Shown here piece after piece: positions 25,401 through 38,394 of a DNA stretch of 64,000 nt. Position 1 is the first letter of the stretch; each line of letters opens with the position of its first letter. Location: positions 14,288,438 to 14,352,437 of the forward strand of contig CM019238.1 in assembly GCA_009741485.1 (NCBI GenBank). Direction: 5' to 3'. The notes under the pieces were generated by a model, which did not search any database, was not told where the DNA came from, and saw only the letters and a list, made by a program, of their open reading frames with translations. Both the position numbers and the translations under genes were made by a program. Origin of the DNA: Malurus cyaneus samueli (taxonomy: Eukaryota; Chordata; Aves; Passeriformes; Maluridae).

Positions 25401-28400
25401 GCCTTCCTTTGCATTTGTGTGGCAATGCCAGCAGCACCAACATCAATTTGGATTAAAAGAAACCTGGAGCAGAGGTGTCCCAGTGAAGCACAGCACAGGC
25501 ATTCCCTATTTTCCTTCCCTGCTTTCTCAGCCAGCACTTTCTCATGGTTCAGCCCATTCCTGACCATTCCATCACTTATTTGGTGTAAAGAGCCTGAGCT
25601 GAAGGGTTTTCTTGCTACAAACTCTCTGCCATTTTTTCTGCCATGAAGAAGGAAGTGGGGCTGTACAAGGAGCTCCAGCACCCTTTCCTACACTAACCTG
25701 CACATTTCAAACCACCAACTCTAATGAGTCCTCAAAATATACATTTAAATTCAGTCATAAATCAAAACACAAAGTTCAAATCCTGCTTGGAGATAGAAAT
25801 CCTCCTGTGCAGTTCCCTTCTATAGCCAAGGTGCCACAGTGCCCGTGGATTTCTGCCTCCAGCTTCAGCCACATCCTCACACTGATTGAGAGCAACAGAG
25901 GACGGAGCCCTTAAAAACTCACAGATTTCTCACTTTCCCAAGCACTAAAACACAGGTAAAATTAGAAAAAAAAACGGCCTCCTGTCATTTTGTTGACTTG
26001 CCAATGAGTTTATTTGCTCACTCAGCCCACAATTGCTCCAAGGCAATGCAGAAATGGTTAATGTCCCACCACAAGGCCAGGGACAGGTACCCAACTCTCT
26101 CCCTGTGCCAGAAAAAGACAATCATGAGGCTGGAACTGCTCATCAGCTGCTCTTCCCATAAAGGTGAGCATCCTGACGATTCTTTGGGACACACTGCCAG
26201 AAAGAGAGCTCAGAATTTCATATTATTACCATATTATAGACTGCGTTCCTTTGATAAAGGGTCAGAGGTCGGGAAGACAAGAAAAATAAGGAAATAAGAG
26301 GCAGCACCAGACGGATCTTTAGCTGGCATAATTGGACAGCCCAGTCCAGGGAGCTGTGTCCATTAGCAGGAGTGGGTGATCTGACCCATGGGCTTTGCCA
26401 CTTTCAAGTGGAAAGATTAAAACAAGGCACCTAAGAGCAGAAATGGGTTATGTTCCATAGCAGAGAGGCTCGGGTTGCCGAAAATTCCTGGGAAATTTTC
26501 AGCCTGCCATCATAAAGGCTTCAAGGCTGTTTACCCAAACTTCTCAATAGCTCCTGCTAAAAAAGGATGATGAGCAACCATGTTGGGTAAGACAGATTTT
26601 TAATGTAATCTGTTTATAGTTTTAGAACAATTTCCAGAATAGAACATTTTTTAAATGTCCTGAGCCTTTTGCATTCTCACTTTGATCATCTCCCATCACG
26701 TTATCGTTCGGAGCAGAACGTGATGGAGCCAGGCTAACGAAGCTGCCAGAAATGACATCAGAAAGCCAAGTGACCTGAAAAAAAAGTGCTCTATTTGAGC
26801 ACCAGGCTCTTCTTGAGCGTTTTCTTTTTTTATTTTTTTTTAATACATTTTAATTAATGTTTTACTTCCACTGGATTTATCTTACTTGCTTGAAAGCTCG
26901 GAGCTAAGAAAAAAAACTCTTATTGAAAACAAAAAAGAGCCTCATTTGACCAAGGGGAGGCTGTAGGAGGTCCTCAGATAACAATAACCAACAATTCTTT
27001 TTGGGGTTGAACAGTTTCAGTAAGGAACACTTTCTGAGGAGGTTAACTCTAAATAATAATTGTGAATTTTGCAGCCTGTGGAAGGCAGAGATTGCTCTTT
27101 GACAGACTTTATATTACTAACCTGATGCCAGCAGACAGCTGCAAAAATGAAGTGATACCAGCGATAAAAATATTCTTTCTCCGTGCAGGCAGGAGGAATT
27201 GCATGGAAGCAAAGGGCAAATCCCAGCGGCTCCCAGGCACAGCAGATCCAGCACATGAAGACAGGGACTGGCTGACGTGGCACGGCTGATCCGGCCACAT
27301 CCTGACTCACCAGCTACTTGCTTTCAATATTTTTGAACTCCTCACATTAAATTTCACAGAGGTATCTCGCGTTCCTTAGGAAAACTTTATCCACACAAAC
27401 TCCTTTACTGTCCTTTAATTCGAGCTGGGGCAGAACTGGCAAATAATTTGTTTAAAAAATAAAATATCGTAACGATGCTCCCTCCCCACTTCTATCTGAT
27501 GTAGAAATAGATAATTTCTAGTGCTAAAAAGTGATTAAATTTGGTGCATTTCCAACCTGTATTTTAACACTGCATTACCTGCTGAATTGCTGCATAAATA
27601 TTAATAGACAGGCTGCTATGGCACTTTTGCCCGTGGTGCCCTTGGAGAGCCATAATCAGGCCTTGTGGAGCAAAGGAGATGAGAGAGAGCCCTGAAGATG
27701 GAGGTTCCATCCCCATCTTCACAGAGCCACCCTGGGTCAGGCACTTTCCGTGCAGTCTCACAGATCTGCAGGGTCTCAAAGCCCAGACTTTGTCTGGTAG
27801 GAGATGAAAATCCTGCAGACATTAATGTGCCCCACGCTCATCCCAAACCCTGCCGATGCCGCGGAGAGCTGCACCGGTTTTCCTCCAAATTAGCCAGATT
27901 TTATTTTTGACTCAGCGCATGCTTTTAAATTTCAGCTGCAGATGTTTGCTCCTCTAATCACCTCCAAAATGGGTATATGGCATTTATCTACCTGCCTCTC
28001 CTGCCTCTGATTTAATCTCATTAAAAGTCACGGGCTGCCATTTGAAAGAGGCCAAGTGCCCACAGATCCCCCGAAGTCATGCTCAGCCTTCGTGAAAATT
28101 GGCCAATTATTTAGCTCCCTAAATGTGGACTTTGGGGGCTGAAATTCAGGATATCCTCTTGGAAAAGCTTTCTGCCACAAACCAACTCTCTGAGAAGGCA
28201 ACACGATTGATTTTCGTCCCCCTGGTACAAGAACGCCCCTCGAAGGCTTGAAATACCAGCAAATAAAAAGGCACGAGGAGCAAATATTTCTGTCTGCAAA
28301 CATCTATTGCCCAGCTGTGTTTTGGACACAGGTGGGCTGTGCTAAGGGTTAAGTTAATTTAACTTTCACCAAGTTAGAAAGCTCTGAAAGTTTAATCACA

Positions 28401-29803
28401 AATGAACTCCGGTGGGCAGTTTGGTAGCTCCCAGACAAATGTTCTCATTTTTATTCTTTATAGGCACTGCTCAAATCCTCATAAAATATATTTAAGGAGA
28501 GAGAAATTTCATGAGGGGAGGGAGCTGTTTTATATGACAGAATAAGAGAAAAAGGCAACTTACTGTTTTAAAATTTAAATCCGGCCAAATTACCAGAAAT
28601 GCTGCTGGAAACAGAACGCTGAGAATTCATTATTTTGTTTCAAAGTTAGTTTATCATAAATCTGCCCTCTGACACGTAATAACTAGTAACATTTCGAAGG
28701 TTATTTGATAGTAAGTTCAACAGTGTAGGTGACTGAACATGTGAGCTGCATGATAATGAGTCCCAGGGGAAATCAGGCTTTAGGATGCAGGGTGAAACAT
28801 CCCTAGGCTTGTATTCAAATGGAAAAAACATATTCAAAAGTTTATTGTTTATCTCCTAAGAACATCAAATAATACACAGGCCTTTGAATCAAATGTATAA
28901 AGCACGCTGCGGAACTATTTGCTGGGGGAAAAACGCCTGATTTGATCCAAATTCAAAAAAACTAATAGCTTGTACGCTGAAATGCACGAAGTGGTTTTGA
29001 TATAAAGAGTGGAGGGGAGGTTTTGGGTTTGTTCTTTTGCAGAACTCAGAGGTGCAGGCAGTCAATTCTCTCCTGCAGCAGGAGAAAGAGGAAAGAGGAG
29101 TTGGACAGCTTTAAACCCAGTTGTTCTCCAATCCTTCGCCTTTTGGAACAACAGAGCCCCTTAAGTGTGACAAACACAAATTGCTCGGCCCGAGTTCCAT
29201 CCCCAAAATAGGCTGGCGGTAATTGATTAATTTGTAGTGCACAAAGTAATTTGAAGTCGATAGTGAAAGTGAAAGGGTGTATTTGTCAGCAGGAGGTGGG
29301 GTGCAAACACCCCACTCTGCTGGGATGACGCAGTCCCACCCCTCAGCTCATTAAGCTCTTACCTAACGAATCTGGGCTGCCCTAATCAAAGTCAGGGGTA
29401 GGCTGGGCATTGGCTGTGCTGGAAAAGCACGTGAGACAGAACTTTCTTATTTATAAACCCTCTGCGTGGTGAATGCCGAGGGCAGGGACATTCCAAGCCC
29501 GTGCCCACGCAGCCCTGGCACTTTGCCATCCGTCTGGGAATGGGGATGGATGGATGGACACGGATCACCCTGCTTGTTCCTGGCCATGACCCATCCACAG
29601 CAAAACATTACTGCCCGTCCACAGCCCTGCAGTGCTTCCCAGGAGGGAGAATCAGCACAGGAGGCATCGTGGGTGAGGATCACTGAGTTTGGATGTGTCA
29701 GTGCTGGGTGTTCATCTCCAGAGGAACATCTGCCCCATTAAAAGGATCAAACAGGACTCCTGGTGTTCGGGTGCACAGCCAGACCTATCCAATGAACCTC
29801 AGA
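22404..29803. other. gene-free interval
   Basis: Mixed composition, with a GC-richer area at 24.4-25.4 kb including a CAG-type triplet run (about 24730-24750). The open frames there (up to 260 codons, minus strand 24193-24975) show no domain and are mirrored by frames on the other strand. A 16-T run lies at about 23597-23613. A hairpin with 10-bp arms lies at 26693-26702 and 26717-26726. Confidence 0.6.
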
Positions 29804-29853
29804 GACTCACGGAGTGGCTGAGCTTGGGAAAGACCTTTAGGATCATCCTTCTA
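29804..29853 (-). mobile_element. possible CR1 LINE 3' end remnant
   Basis: The plus strand ACTCACGGAGTGGCTGAGC, TTGGGAAAGACCTTTAGGATC resembles the complement of a CR1 tail over about 45 bp. It is short and diverged. Confidence 0.5.
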
Positions 29854-32605
29854 TAGTCACACAGTCCCCTCTACATCACAGGCTGTCATTTCATAGTTTG
29901 GACATTCAGAACAAAATTAGCCTTTCATTTCAAGGTGTCTTTCAATAATAAAATCTATTTTTTCCGCTCATCTTTCTAGCTTGTCCTCCTTTTTTTTCAC
30001 TCGTTGCTTCAATCGTTATATACCGTGTGCTTAAACAGTGAAAAGTTACACAACATCTCTCTCACTCAGCATCACCCCATCAGTCCTAACTCTTAATATT
30101 ATGATCACTTTTCTCACAGATGCAACTGGCAGAGGTTTACTGATGCGCCACAAATCCTAATTATCATCAAAACTCTAAATTCTATGTTAATGAATATCAG
30201 GGCTTGAAACGCTCTTATCTTGACAAGTTCTAAAATATCCACTGAAGGTCTGTTTATGCACTTCCTATATCAGTATAAATTTCCAGCTCTTAACTTTGGG
30301 AAAACAACAGCATTTAAATAAGCAAAGGCAAAGATAAATAAAACCAAGCAAACAGGCCATAACTCTGTCTAAAATGCTTTTTACTATTTTTAAGAAGTTA
30401 CAGCAGAGGAGATGATTGAACCCTAAACTAGCACATCTCAAAAAAAATATATTTAGATGGTGAACTTTCTGGATTCATCCCTCGAAATAATATCTTACCC
30501 ACTGTTCAACTTTTGCTAATGTTTACACGTGGAAGATGCACAGAGGAAATTAGAGCTGTATTAAAATCAGACACGAAAAACAGAAATACGAAATGTTAAT
30601 ATGAAAATTAAACAAGAATGGGCTGCACCGGAACGGCCTCAAACTTCTGTTTTTATTCCAGAAAAGAGTTAAGGAGCGCCCGTTGGAGCTGCAGCGAGCC
30701 CTGCACAGTGCTGGGATATTAAAGTGTGCATAAATCAGGGGGCTCATTTTCCTATCAGGCGTTAAAGCTCCCGGCTCCGTTATCGGAGGCATCCGCGGAT
30801 CCACGGCGAGCGCCTCGGCTCGGGCTCCGGCCTCTGTGTGGTCTTTCAGAACTGTCGTTATCAGCTTTCTGTTTATTATTGTGCTCAGTTTAAAGGGAAT
30901 TTGCCAAGTGATCCCTGGACTCCAATCTTTAGGCCTGTTGTCAGGACAAATTAATTTCTGTGGAAACCCACTGTGCCTCAGATACCATCTAGGAAATGTA
31001 GGATTAATGGAGTCCCTGTACAACACGCTTTGTAGTGCGCTGCTGGGGGAGGGGAGCGGGGCTGGCGAGGCAGAAATGGCACAAATAAAATCCCTGCACT
31101 TTGGGGGACTTTGGGGGGACTTCATCTTTTTTTTACTCCGTCAGCTCTCACATCAGTGATATTTAAAATAAAGCCCGGTCACCAAAAGGAATGGGTAACT
31201 TTTAACAAAAAGAGCAGTGAATGGAAACTCTCAGCTGCCAAAGATGAGGGACCTGAGGTCTAATTATCAATATTTTATATTTTACCCGCTCGAGCCAATC
31301 TCATCAGTAGGAAAAACAGGATATTAAAAGAAACAGTCTCCTGTGAATCTCACTAGAAAATAATGAAACTCCACACATAATCCTTTGGAAAAGGGGTATT
31401 AAAGCTGGATTTCCTACAGGGCTGGGTCGTTACGGTGCTAGCTGACATTTGGGCTGTTTTTAACAAATGTGTATCATTTCATTGTTAAAAATGTTTGACT
31501 GTTCTTGCAATAAATAAACTTTTAAAAATCGTTTTCCAGAAAAAAAGGATTGATTGTGTTTGTTAGTGATGGAAGAGAGAGAAGAGAAGAGAAGAGAAGA
31601 GAAGAGAAGAGAAGAGAAGAGAAGAGAAGAGAAGAGAAGAGAAGAGAAGAGAAGAGAAGAGAAGAGAAGAGANNNNNGAAGAGAAGAACTCCAATACATT
31701 TTTATCAATCCTTTCTCATTTTCAGGAGGATGACTCTGCCCATGGTGACATATCCAGGTTTGATATCAAACATATTTATTCTTTTCTCTCCAAAGAGAAA
31801 TCATTTGATGTACAGGACAAAGATAGCAGACCCACAGGTCCACATTCTCTGTGGCTTTACATCTCATGACTCCTCTGTGGAATCAGTGAGTTAAGTTAGC
31901 CCAAAGTGGCACAAAAACATGGACCAGACCACAAAATAAAAATAAAAATTAAAACAAAAAAAGTGCTACTGCTCTTTTCCATAGGCTCAAGCAAAATCTG
32001 GCTTTCTAACGCGTTGTTCCAATATTACCCCATTAATTGGAGTAATTGCAGGGCTGATTTGGCAGCAGAGCATTTTTAGAGCCCTCCTAGCACCTCCCAA
32101 GCCTGGCAGATGCAGAGGCTGCAGCTCCTCCACCGTGGCTCTCCAGCTCACAAACACCTCGGTGCACTCTGCTTTTCCTTCTTAGAGCATTGCAAAAATC
32201 CCTGTCTTCTGTATGATCCCACAGTGTGGAACAGCATTTATGGACAAGGTTCATTTTGGGAGTTATTTTATCAGTCTGAAGTTCACTTACGAGGACTGCT
32301 TTCGTTTTACTCAATATTCCAAAAGAGCGTGTTCTTCCCTAACTAAAACATTTAATCTTGAGAGACTTTTATATGCCCATTTTTAACTATTACAGAAATT
32401 CAATTATCTCCATAATTATGAACACAATTACCATGGAGTGGTACATGTGATTTTGTGGTAGCAGTTGCATGGCACACACATACACTCTGGTTGATGAGTT
32501 CAAAACTCGCAGCAGTGATAACAGCCAAAAATTCCCAAATATCATCCTTATTCTTTGGATTGTATGTGTGAATGGTTTTTAAAATGCTGTTCATATTTTT
32601 TTTCC
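29854..32605. other. gene-free interval with candidate conserved element
   Basis: The GAAGA microsatellite is listed separately. The stretch at about 30740-31030 combines CpG-containing sequence (30765-30830) with a repeat-free AT-rich part and could be a distal regulatory element. The 191-codon minus-strand frame at 30550-31125 has no recognisable domain. Confidence 0.6.
31572..31686. repeat. (GAAGA)n microsatellite with 5-N assembly gap
   Basis: About 20 copies of the pentamer GAAGA, interrupted by five Ns at 31673-31677. The N block is probably a placeholder for an unresolved repeat length, so the true array may be longer. Confidence 0.97.
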
Positions 32606-32686
32606 CCCTGCCCATGGCAGCGAGGTTGGAATGAGATGATCTTTAAGGTCTCTTCCAACACAAACCATTCCAATATTCTGTGATTT
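32606..32686 (+). mobile_element. CR1 LINE 3' end
   Basis: CCCTGCCCATGGCAG, TGAGATGATCTTTAAGGTCT, CTTCCAACACAAACCATTCC and TATTCTGTGATTTT are the last 80 bp of a CR1 element. Confidence 0.82.
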
Positions 32687-35600
32687 TGGTGGTGAAAGGT
32701 TTAATTGCAGAAAGCACTTTATTTGCAATGAAATAGGCCGGATAAAAGTCACCTAAACTGTGACAATTCACCCTAAATCTGGCCCCATTAACTCATCCCA
32801 CTGCAAACTTCCAGCCAGGGCAGTAAATGGAACCCCAGCAATTTTTGCTCAGAGCAGGTAAAAGAAACTAAAATAAATTTGGGAAAAGAAAGGAAAATAT
32901 ATAAGTGGGAGGATGGGGAACTCTAAAAAGTCTTTCAAACTTTCCACAGGGGCACAGCCAGGGAGCCAATGCCCAGCCCAGCGTGGGTGCTCCAGGTGGA
33001 GGTGGCAGGGCAGGAGCAGGATGTGCCCGGCTGTGCCAGGGGCTGCCTGGCCACAAACCCTGCCCAGGTGGCTACGAGCAGGGGCTGTGGGCTGGCCACC
33101 TGCCAGGCCCAGCCTGAGCCCTTCCCTGCCTCGGAAGAGCTGAAATGTTCCGGGGTCCAACCCGGGTGTCAGTGAGGGCTCTGAGGGTATCACACCTTGG
33201 GGGTTTCAGGACTGAGAGCACTGAAAGGGAAGGTCAGCAGGACAGGCATGGTCAGGCTGTAGTCAGGGAAAGAGCAAGTTCAAGGTGGGCTTGGGCTCTG
33301 GACAGGAATGCCCGGGTGATGCCACCATGCCAAAGTCCCCCCTCGCCCGCTGCTGTCCCACAGCTGAGGATCTGTGACACCCCCTGGCACAGCCCTGTGC
33401 TGGCTCCTCACTGCTCACACCCTCAGCACATCAATCCTGAACGTGCTGCACGTCCAGGGCACTCTCATCACCACGCAAAACCACGCAGGAGGGCACCCAT
33501 GTCATCGACAGGGGCTCAGATTATTCCAGACATTACCCAGCACCGTTCTGACATCACTCACACAGCTTTTGGTGACACTGCACACATCCTCTGCCCCCCA
33601 GATTCCAGCACCGCCCTGCCCAGAGATGCCAGCTCAAGGTCCAGCCCCACATTCTCCATCCAACAACCCCCATTCCTGCTGCCACAGCAATATCCACAGA
33701 GATCTCCACCTTCATCACCCCTCTCCAAGAACTTTGTCCCCCCACGGTGGCAAAGGCTCCCCCAAACCAAGGCTTTCATCAGAAAATGCCCACTCTGGCA
33801 CTCTGGACTTCAAACACACCAGGAATCAACAGTCTTTCACCATAATCACTCTTCGAGTAATTGAAAATCAGAATTACCCATGTGGCTTCCCCACATAAAA
33901 AAAAAAAAAAAAAAGTGATCTGCAACCTCTGAATCTGAATTCTGAACATGTTCATGTGAAACATTGGAAATACAAAATGTAGCTCGGGCTCAGTCCTTGG
34001 TGGATGTCAGGCACGGCTGGAAAACTATTGCAAGTGTTATTTTAAATGAAAAAAAAAGTGAAGGGTATAATAAGAATGGAGGTCAAAGCATTTCCAGGCT
34101 TGCCAAGGGTTAGAGCTCACCAACAGAGTAAAATGTTTAAGCTTTAACAGAAAGATATAAATGCAAATATATATAAAATGAAGCATAAAATAGGCTTCTT
34201 ACAGAAATTCATCTCTCCTAACACGAACAGTACAAATATTTCACAACATGTCAAACCCACTGTATCTGTACATTCATGCTTTCCTCACTCCTGGCACTAT
34301 AACCACACAGAAACAGAATTTAACAGCGCTGGTAACAGTTTTCCAATCTTGGGGCATGGAACCTCTGTCCCTGGTTAATAAATGGCAATAAATGTAAACA
34401 AAAGGCAAAAGGAGGAGACAGCAGCAGAGGGCTCAAACCCAGCCCAGCTGCCCTCACCCTCAGCCATCCCCTAAAATCACCCCAAATCCATCCCTGCAGA
34501 TCGAGCTGCCATGTGGTTGTTTTCTAAAACAACATCTCACTCTGCTGTGGAAGAAATTCTGTCCCTATTCCTCTTTAATATTCATATGGAACTGAGCTAC
34601 ATTAACACTAAGTTTTAATTTCAGAAACATTCTGACATTTACCGAGAACAGATTCCAGCCCTGGTTTCACACCAGGGTTTTTTTTTTTCCATTATCACTG
34701 TTATTACTGGTATTAGTATCACTGCAGAAGTGATTAAAAGGTCCTGGATGTCTTATTAAAATAGTCTGGGTCTACCTCCCTCTCCAACATCCAGATACAA
34801 TCTGTTGTTTTATAAATGGGAACCACCTTCCTGGAAATTAAATTTGAAGTATTGCCTGCTCCTCTTTTCCTCCTGAAACACATGCACATTTTGCCGTTTA
34901 AATTGAATGTAAGAAATATTCTAAATATTTGAAGCAGAGGGAAAAATAGTTATTACTGAATGCTGAACACTCCCCAGATCTGCTCATAAAATGTGAAAAT
35001 AATAAAAGAGCAGTAACAAAGCAACTCCTCAAAACTCTCAGGGAGGTTGAGGAGAGAGATCTCTCATGGAAGTCAGCAGTTTTGGTCCCTACATCTATTT
35101 TCAGGTGCTCATTTCAGAAGAGGCTTATGATTTTGCTAAAGGGCTGGTTTAGCTGCAATTTTGGAAAAAGGCATTTTTGTTTCCCGAGATAGCCCGGCAG
35201 TTTAAGTACGAATGTTTGTGTCTCAGAGCTCTTTTCCATATCCTCCACTAAATAGGAATTCAAAGACTCTTAGGCGTAGATTAAACGCTTTCAAAAATCA
35301 ATTCGAGGCTGGCATAGAAGTCAACCAGTCTGACCTCGTGATTACAGAATAAACACTTCCTTAGGAAGCAAAGTGGAGCAATATTTCATGTTTCGATGAT
35401 TGTTCCAGAGAGCACCACCACAAACAAACACACACAAGAAACCGTGGCAATATTTTAAAAAGTTTATCTAGGGATAATTGGGTGAGGAATTAAAAAAGGT
35501 CTCATCAGAAGGGTGGGATGCTGTAGCATTAAAATCCATTAACAAAAGGCAGCGTCCAATAAACTGCTCATCCAAAGTCTAACAAACACTTTGGATTTCA

Positions 35601-37049
35601 TGGAGCATTGCAAAAAAGAGAATCATATAACTTAGTTTCTACTCGATCGCTCTGATTTTTTTACTTCTGCAACCTTGATCTCAAGATAAAAAACGGGTAA
35701 AAAAGCAGCAGTGAGATATGTACTTATTTTAATGGCTAAAGAGCTCCTTCCAAACCACCTTGGGACTGATACAAAAATAGACTCCTTCAGTTCTATATTC
35801 CTGAGGACAGATTTAATGCCCAAGCACTCCTGTGCCTTGCAACGGCATTTTTATTTTCATTCTTACCAGTGTCAATAGCAGGGTAACCCCAGAGCTTTCA
35901 CAGAAACATTTGCCTTGGTTTGATCCTCTAAATGTGCAACCCAGTAATTAAATCCAGTTTGTATTTTTAAAGTGCACATGGAGCACTGCTCCACGCAGAG
36001 CCAAACCGCCTTGCATTTGTCTCCACCATCTCTCAGTTCTGGGAAATCCATAAATTCATTTGTCAAAGGTAAAAATACTCCAGCAAAACTCCTTCTAAAT
36101 CTTTTGAAATGGTTTGTTCAAACTCTTGACATAGCGTTTTGCTCTAAACAAATTTCTAGACAACCCTGTGATTTTCCATCTCAAAATATACTGTTTCCCT
36201 GCCATGAAACTGGAACAGAGGGTCTGAGAGAAAGGAAATTATTAAGCATTCTAGTGGGTTTTTTTCCAACAAAAACTAAGATAGAGGTCAATGAATAAGT
36301 ATGTGCAGGCTGGAACTTAAATCCTCTGGGGTGACTGTAGGCTAATTAATAATTAATGCCAGAGACATGGTGTTTGAAATGCAGATGTGATAACTGGAGG
36401 CCTGGCAAAGCTGTTCAGAGGAAGCAGATTTGGATGCTATAGGGAATAGGCACTCCCTTGCCGGCTGGCTCTGAAAGCAGACCTGGGTGCAAAGCAGGGC
36501 CTATGGTTTAGATTATATTCCCCTCAGCTGTTAATTACCTGAACCTACTTTGAAGTTTTTCTCTTTTTATCCTCTGCATGAAAAGAGATTGGTTCAGCCA
36601 AGGGACTTGAAAAAATGATCAAATACATGGAGTAGAGGAGGGGAATAGAACTTCAGATATAAAAAAAAGATAAGGAAGAAAAACACTCAGGGAAACACAC
36701 AGGAACATATTAGGAAGTGCCCGAGTGTGGCTCGATGTTTCAAGCGAGTTGTGCTGCTCTAAGTTATTTCAGCCATTAAGCAAAACCCCCCCGTGTTTTA
36801 GGAATAGATTTGTTAAAAGGGATCTCTCGCTGTATGTATAGAGTTTACAGTAATTATTTGATGAAAGTACCATAGGTGATTTCCTATGCTATTTTTAATT
36901 CAATAAAGTCATTTAAACCTCCTTGTGTTTGGGGCTATTTAATGAGGTGTGCAACATTAGCAGAATCACCAATGAGCTGTTACTACAAATATTCGGATTT
37001 TGCTAAAAAACGCTCATTTTTGCTGAGGAGAAAGACGGGCACAGGGTGG
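32687..37049. other. gene-free interval
   Basis: A GC-richer part at 32930-33800 holds overlapping frames on both strands without domains. The rest is AT-rich. A perfect octamer ATGCAAAT lies at 34161-34168. Repeat-free ATTA-rich stretches at 35150-35350 and 36280-36560 are candidate conserved elements. Confidence 0.6.
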
Positions 37050-37720
37050 GCTCCTCACTGCCACTGCCAGGAGAGGGGCAGATACCCACAGCCCCGCGGC
37101 TCCTCGGGCTTCTGGGGGGCACCTGAGGGCGACTGAACCCTTTTCACAGAAAGTGGATAGTGGGGTGACCCAGCGGGCCCTGGCACAGGCAGGGGTGATG
37201 GGGATGAAGGCAGAGAAAGCCGGGGGTGATGGGGATGAAGGCAGAGAGAGCCGGAGGTGATGGGGATGAAGGCAGAGAGAGCCGGGGGTGATGGGGATGA
37301 AGATGAAGGGACATGGGGGTGATGGGGATGAAGGCAGCGGTGGAAATGCTGGTGGGGAGTCACAGGTGATGGGGATGAAGCTGGGGGAGAGGTAGGGGTG
37401 ATGAGGATGAAGGTGGGGTGATGGCGATGAAGGCAAGGGGAGGATGCTGCCCGCATCCCGCGGGCGGACGGGAAGCGTTTGGGATAAGCAGGAAAACACC
37501 CCGTGAGCAAAGGGGTGCGGGGGCAGCTCTTGGACAGCGCTGTCGCAGCGAAGGAGCCCGCAGGGTGCTCGGGGCCGTTCCCCCAGTGTCCCCGGTCCCG
37601 GTGCGGGTTCCCCCCGCTCGCCCGGAGCCGGCCGGGTCCGTGCGGCCGGAGGGGCCGCGGAATCGCCTCTCGCCCTGGCTGGCTTTGCAGCGACAGATCG
37701 TTCCCTTTTCAAAGCGACTC
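37050..37720. promoter_or_regulatory. CpG-rich patch about 7 kb upstream of POU3F4
   Basis: CG dinucleotides are dense, especially at 37440-37700, and the patch also contains a 31-bp minisatellite. No convincing coding sequence is present: the long frames on both strands here are GC-rich artefacts or follow the tandem repeat. It may be an orphan CpG island, such as a distal promoter or Polycomb nucleation site. Confidence 0.45.
37191..37440. repeat. minisatellite with 31-bp unit (GGTGATGGGGATGAAGGC...)
   Basis: Units start at 37194, 37225, 37256, 37287 and 37318, exactly 31 bp apart. Three more GGTGATGRSGATGAAG cores follow with irregular spacing to 37440. The minus strand of this repeat gives a long Pro/His/Ser-rich frame that is an artefact. 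Confidence 0.95.
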
Positions 37721-37839
37721 CAGAGTCGCTTTTTTTGATGCTCTTCCCCGCTCGTTAGAGCCCGCCCGTTCAAAGGCGAAACTTCCCAGCAACTTCACTA
37801 AAACCCTTTGAACCGGGGGAAGAGAGTGGTATAATAATT

Positions 37840-37895
37840 TTTTTTCTGGCTCTACCTTTTTTTTCTTTTTTTTCCTTTTTTTTTCCTGCAGTAGT
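37840..37895 (+). other. polypyrimidine tract ending in CTGCAG (splice-acceptor-like)
   Basis: Nearly 45 bp of T/C (37851-37887) ends in CCTGCAG|TAG at about 37891, a textbook 3' splice-site layout. POU3F4 is usually annotated as intronless, and no donor or coding exon is evident, so this may be chance low-complexity sequence. If real, it would serve a non-coding upstream transcript or 5' exon. Confidence 0.25.
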
Positions 37896-38394
37896 GTGAA
37901 GAATTCTCTGATGAACTCAGGGCTGGCTGTGTTTAAAAATTAATTGGAAAATGCCCGTCTTCAAGGCGCAGGCGTCTCACATTTACACCTATCACCTTGG
38001 CACGGCGGCACAGCTTCTCCTCCTGCTGATGCCGAGAGCCCACCTCGGCCCAAAACGAGATTTTTTTATCCATTTTTCTCCTTCCCAGCATCATCTTTCC
38101 CCGTGACGTAAGGAACACGCAACTGTACTACATCCTTACGCATAGGTGTACACCTGCGTGATGCTCTGGCTCCTCTGAGGGGTAATTCCCGCTGCCGCCG
38201 GGTTCTCCAGCCCTGGGATAGTTACCTGCGGCCAAAGGTGAAGGGGATGAGCCCGTCCCGGGGCGGAAAATGCCTCGATTTCCACCAAAACGGGCGTGAG
38301 AAGAGGCTCCGTGTCCGCGTCACGGGCGTGGGGTGGCCCGGGAGAGCCACGCCTGGGGGTGAGAGGGGCTTTTAATGGAATCACAACAGCCACA

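Noticed and set aside
33145..33864. 239-codon plus-strand frame
   Set aside because: Low-complexity Pro/Ser/His composition, no domain, competing frames on the same and opposite strands.
37014..37712. 232-codon minus-strand frame rich in Pro, His and Ser
   Set aside because: It is the translation of the 31-bp minisatellite and adjacent CpG-rich sequence.
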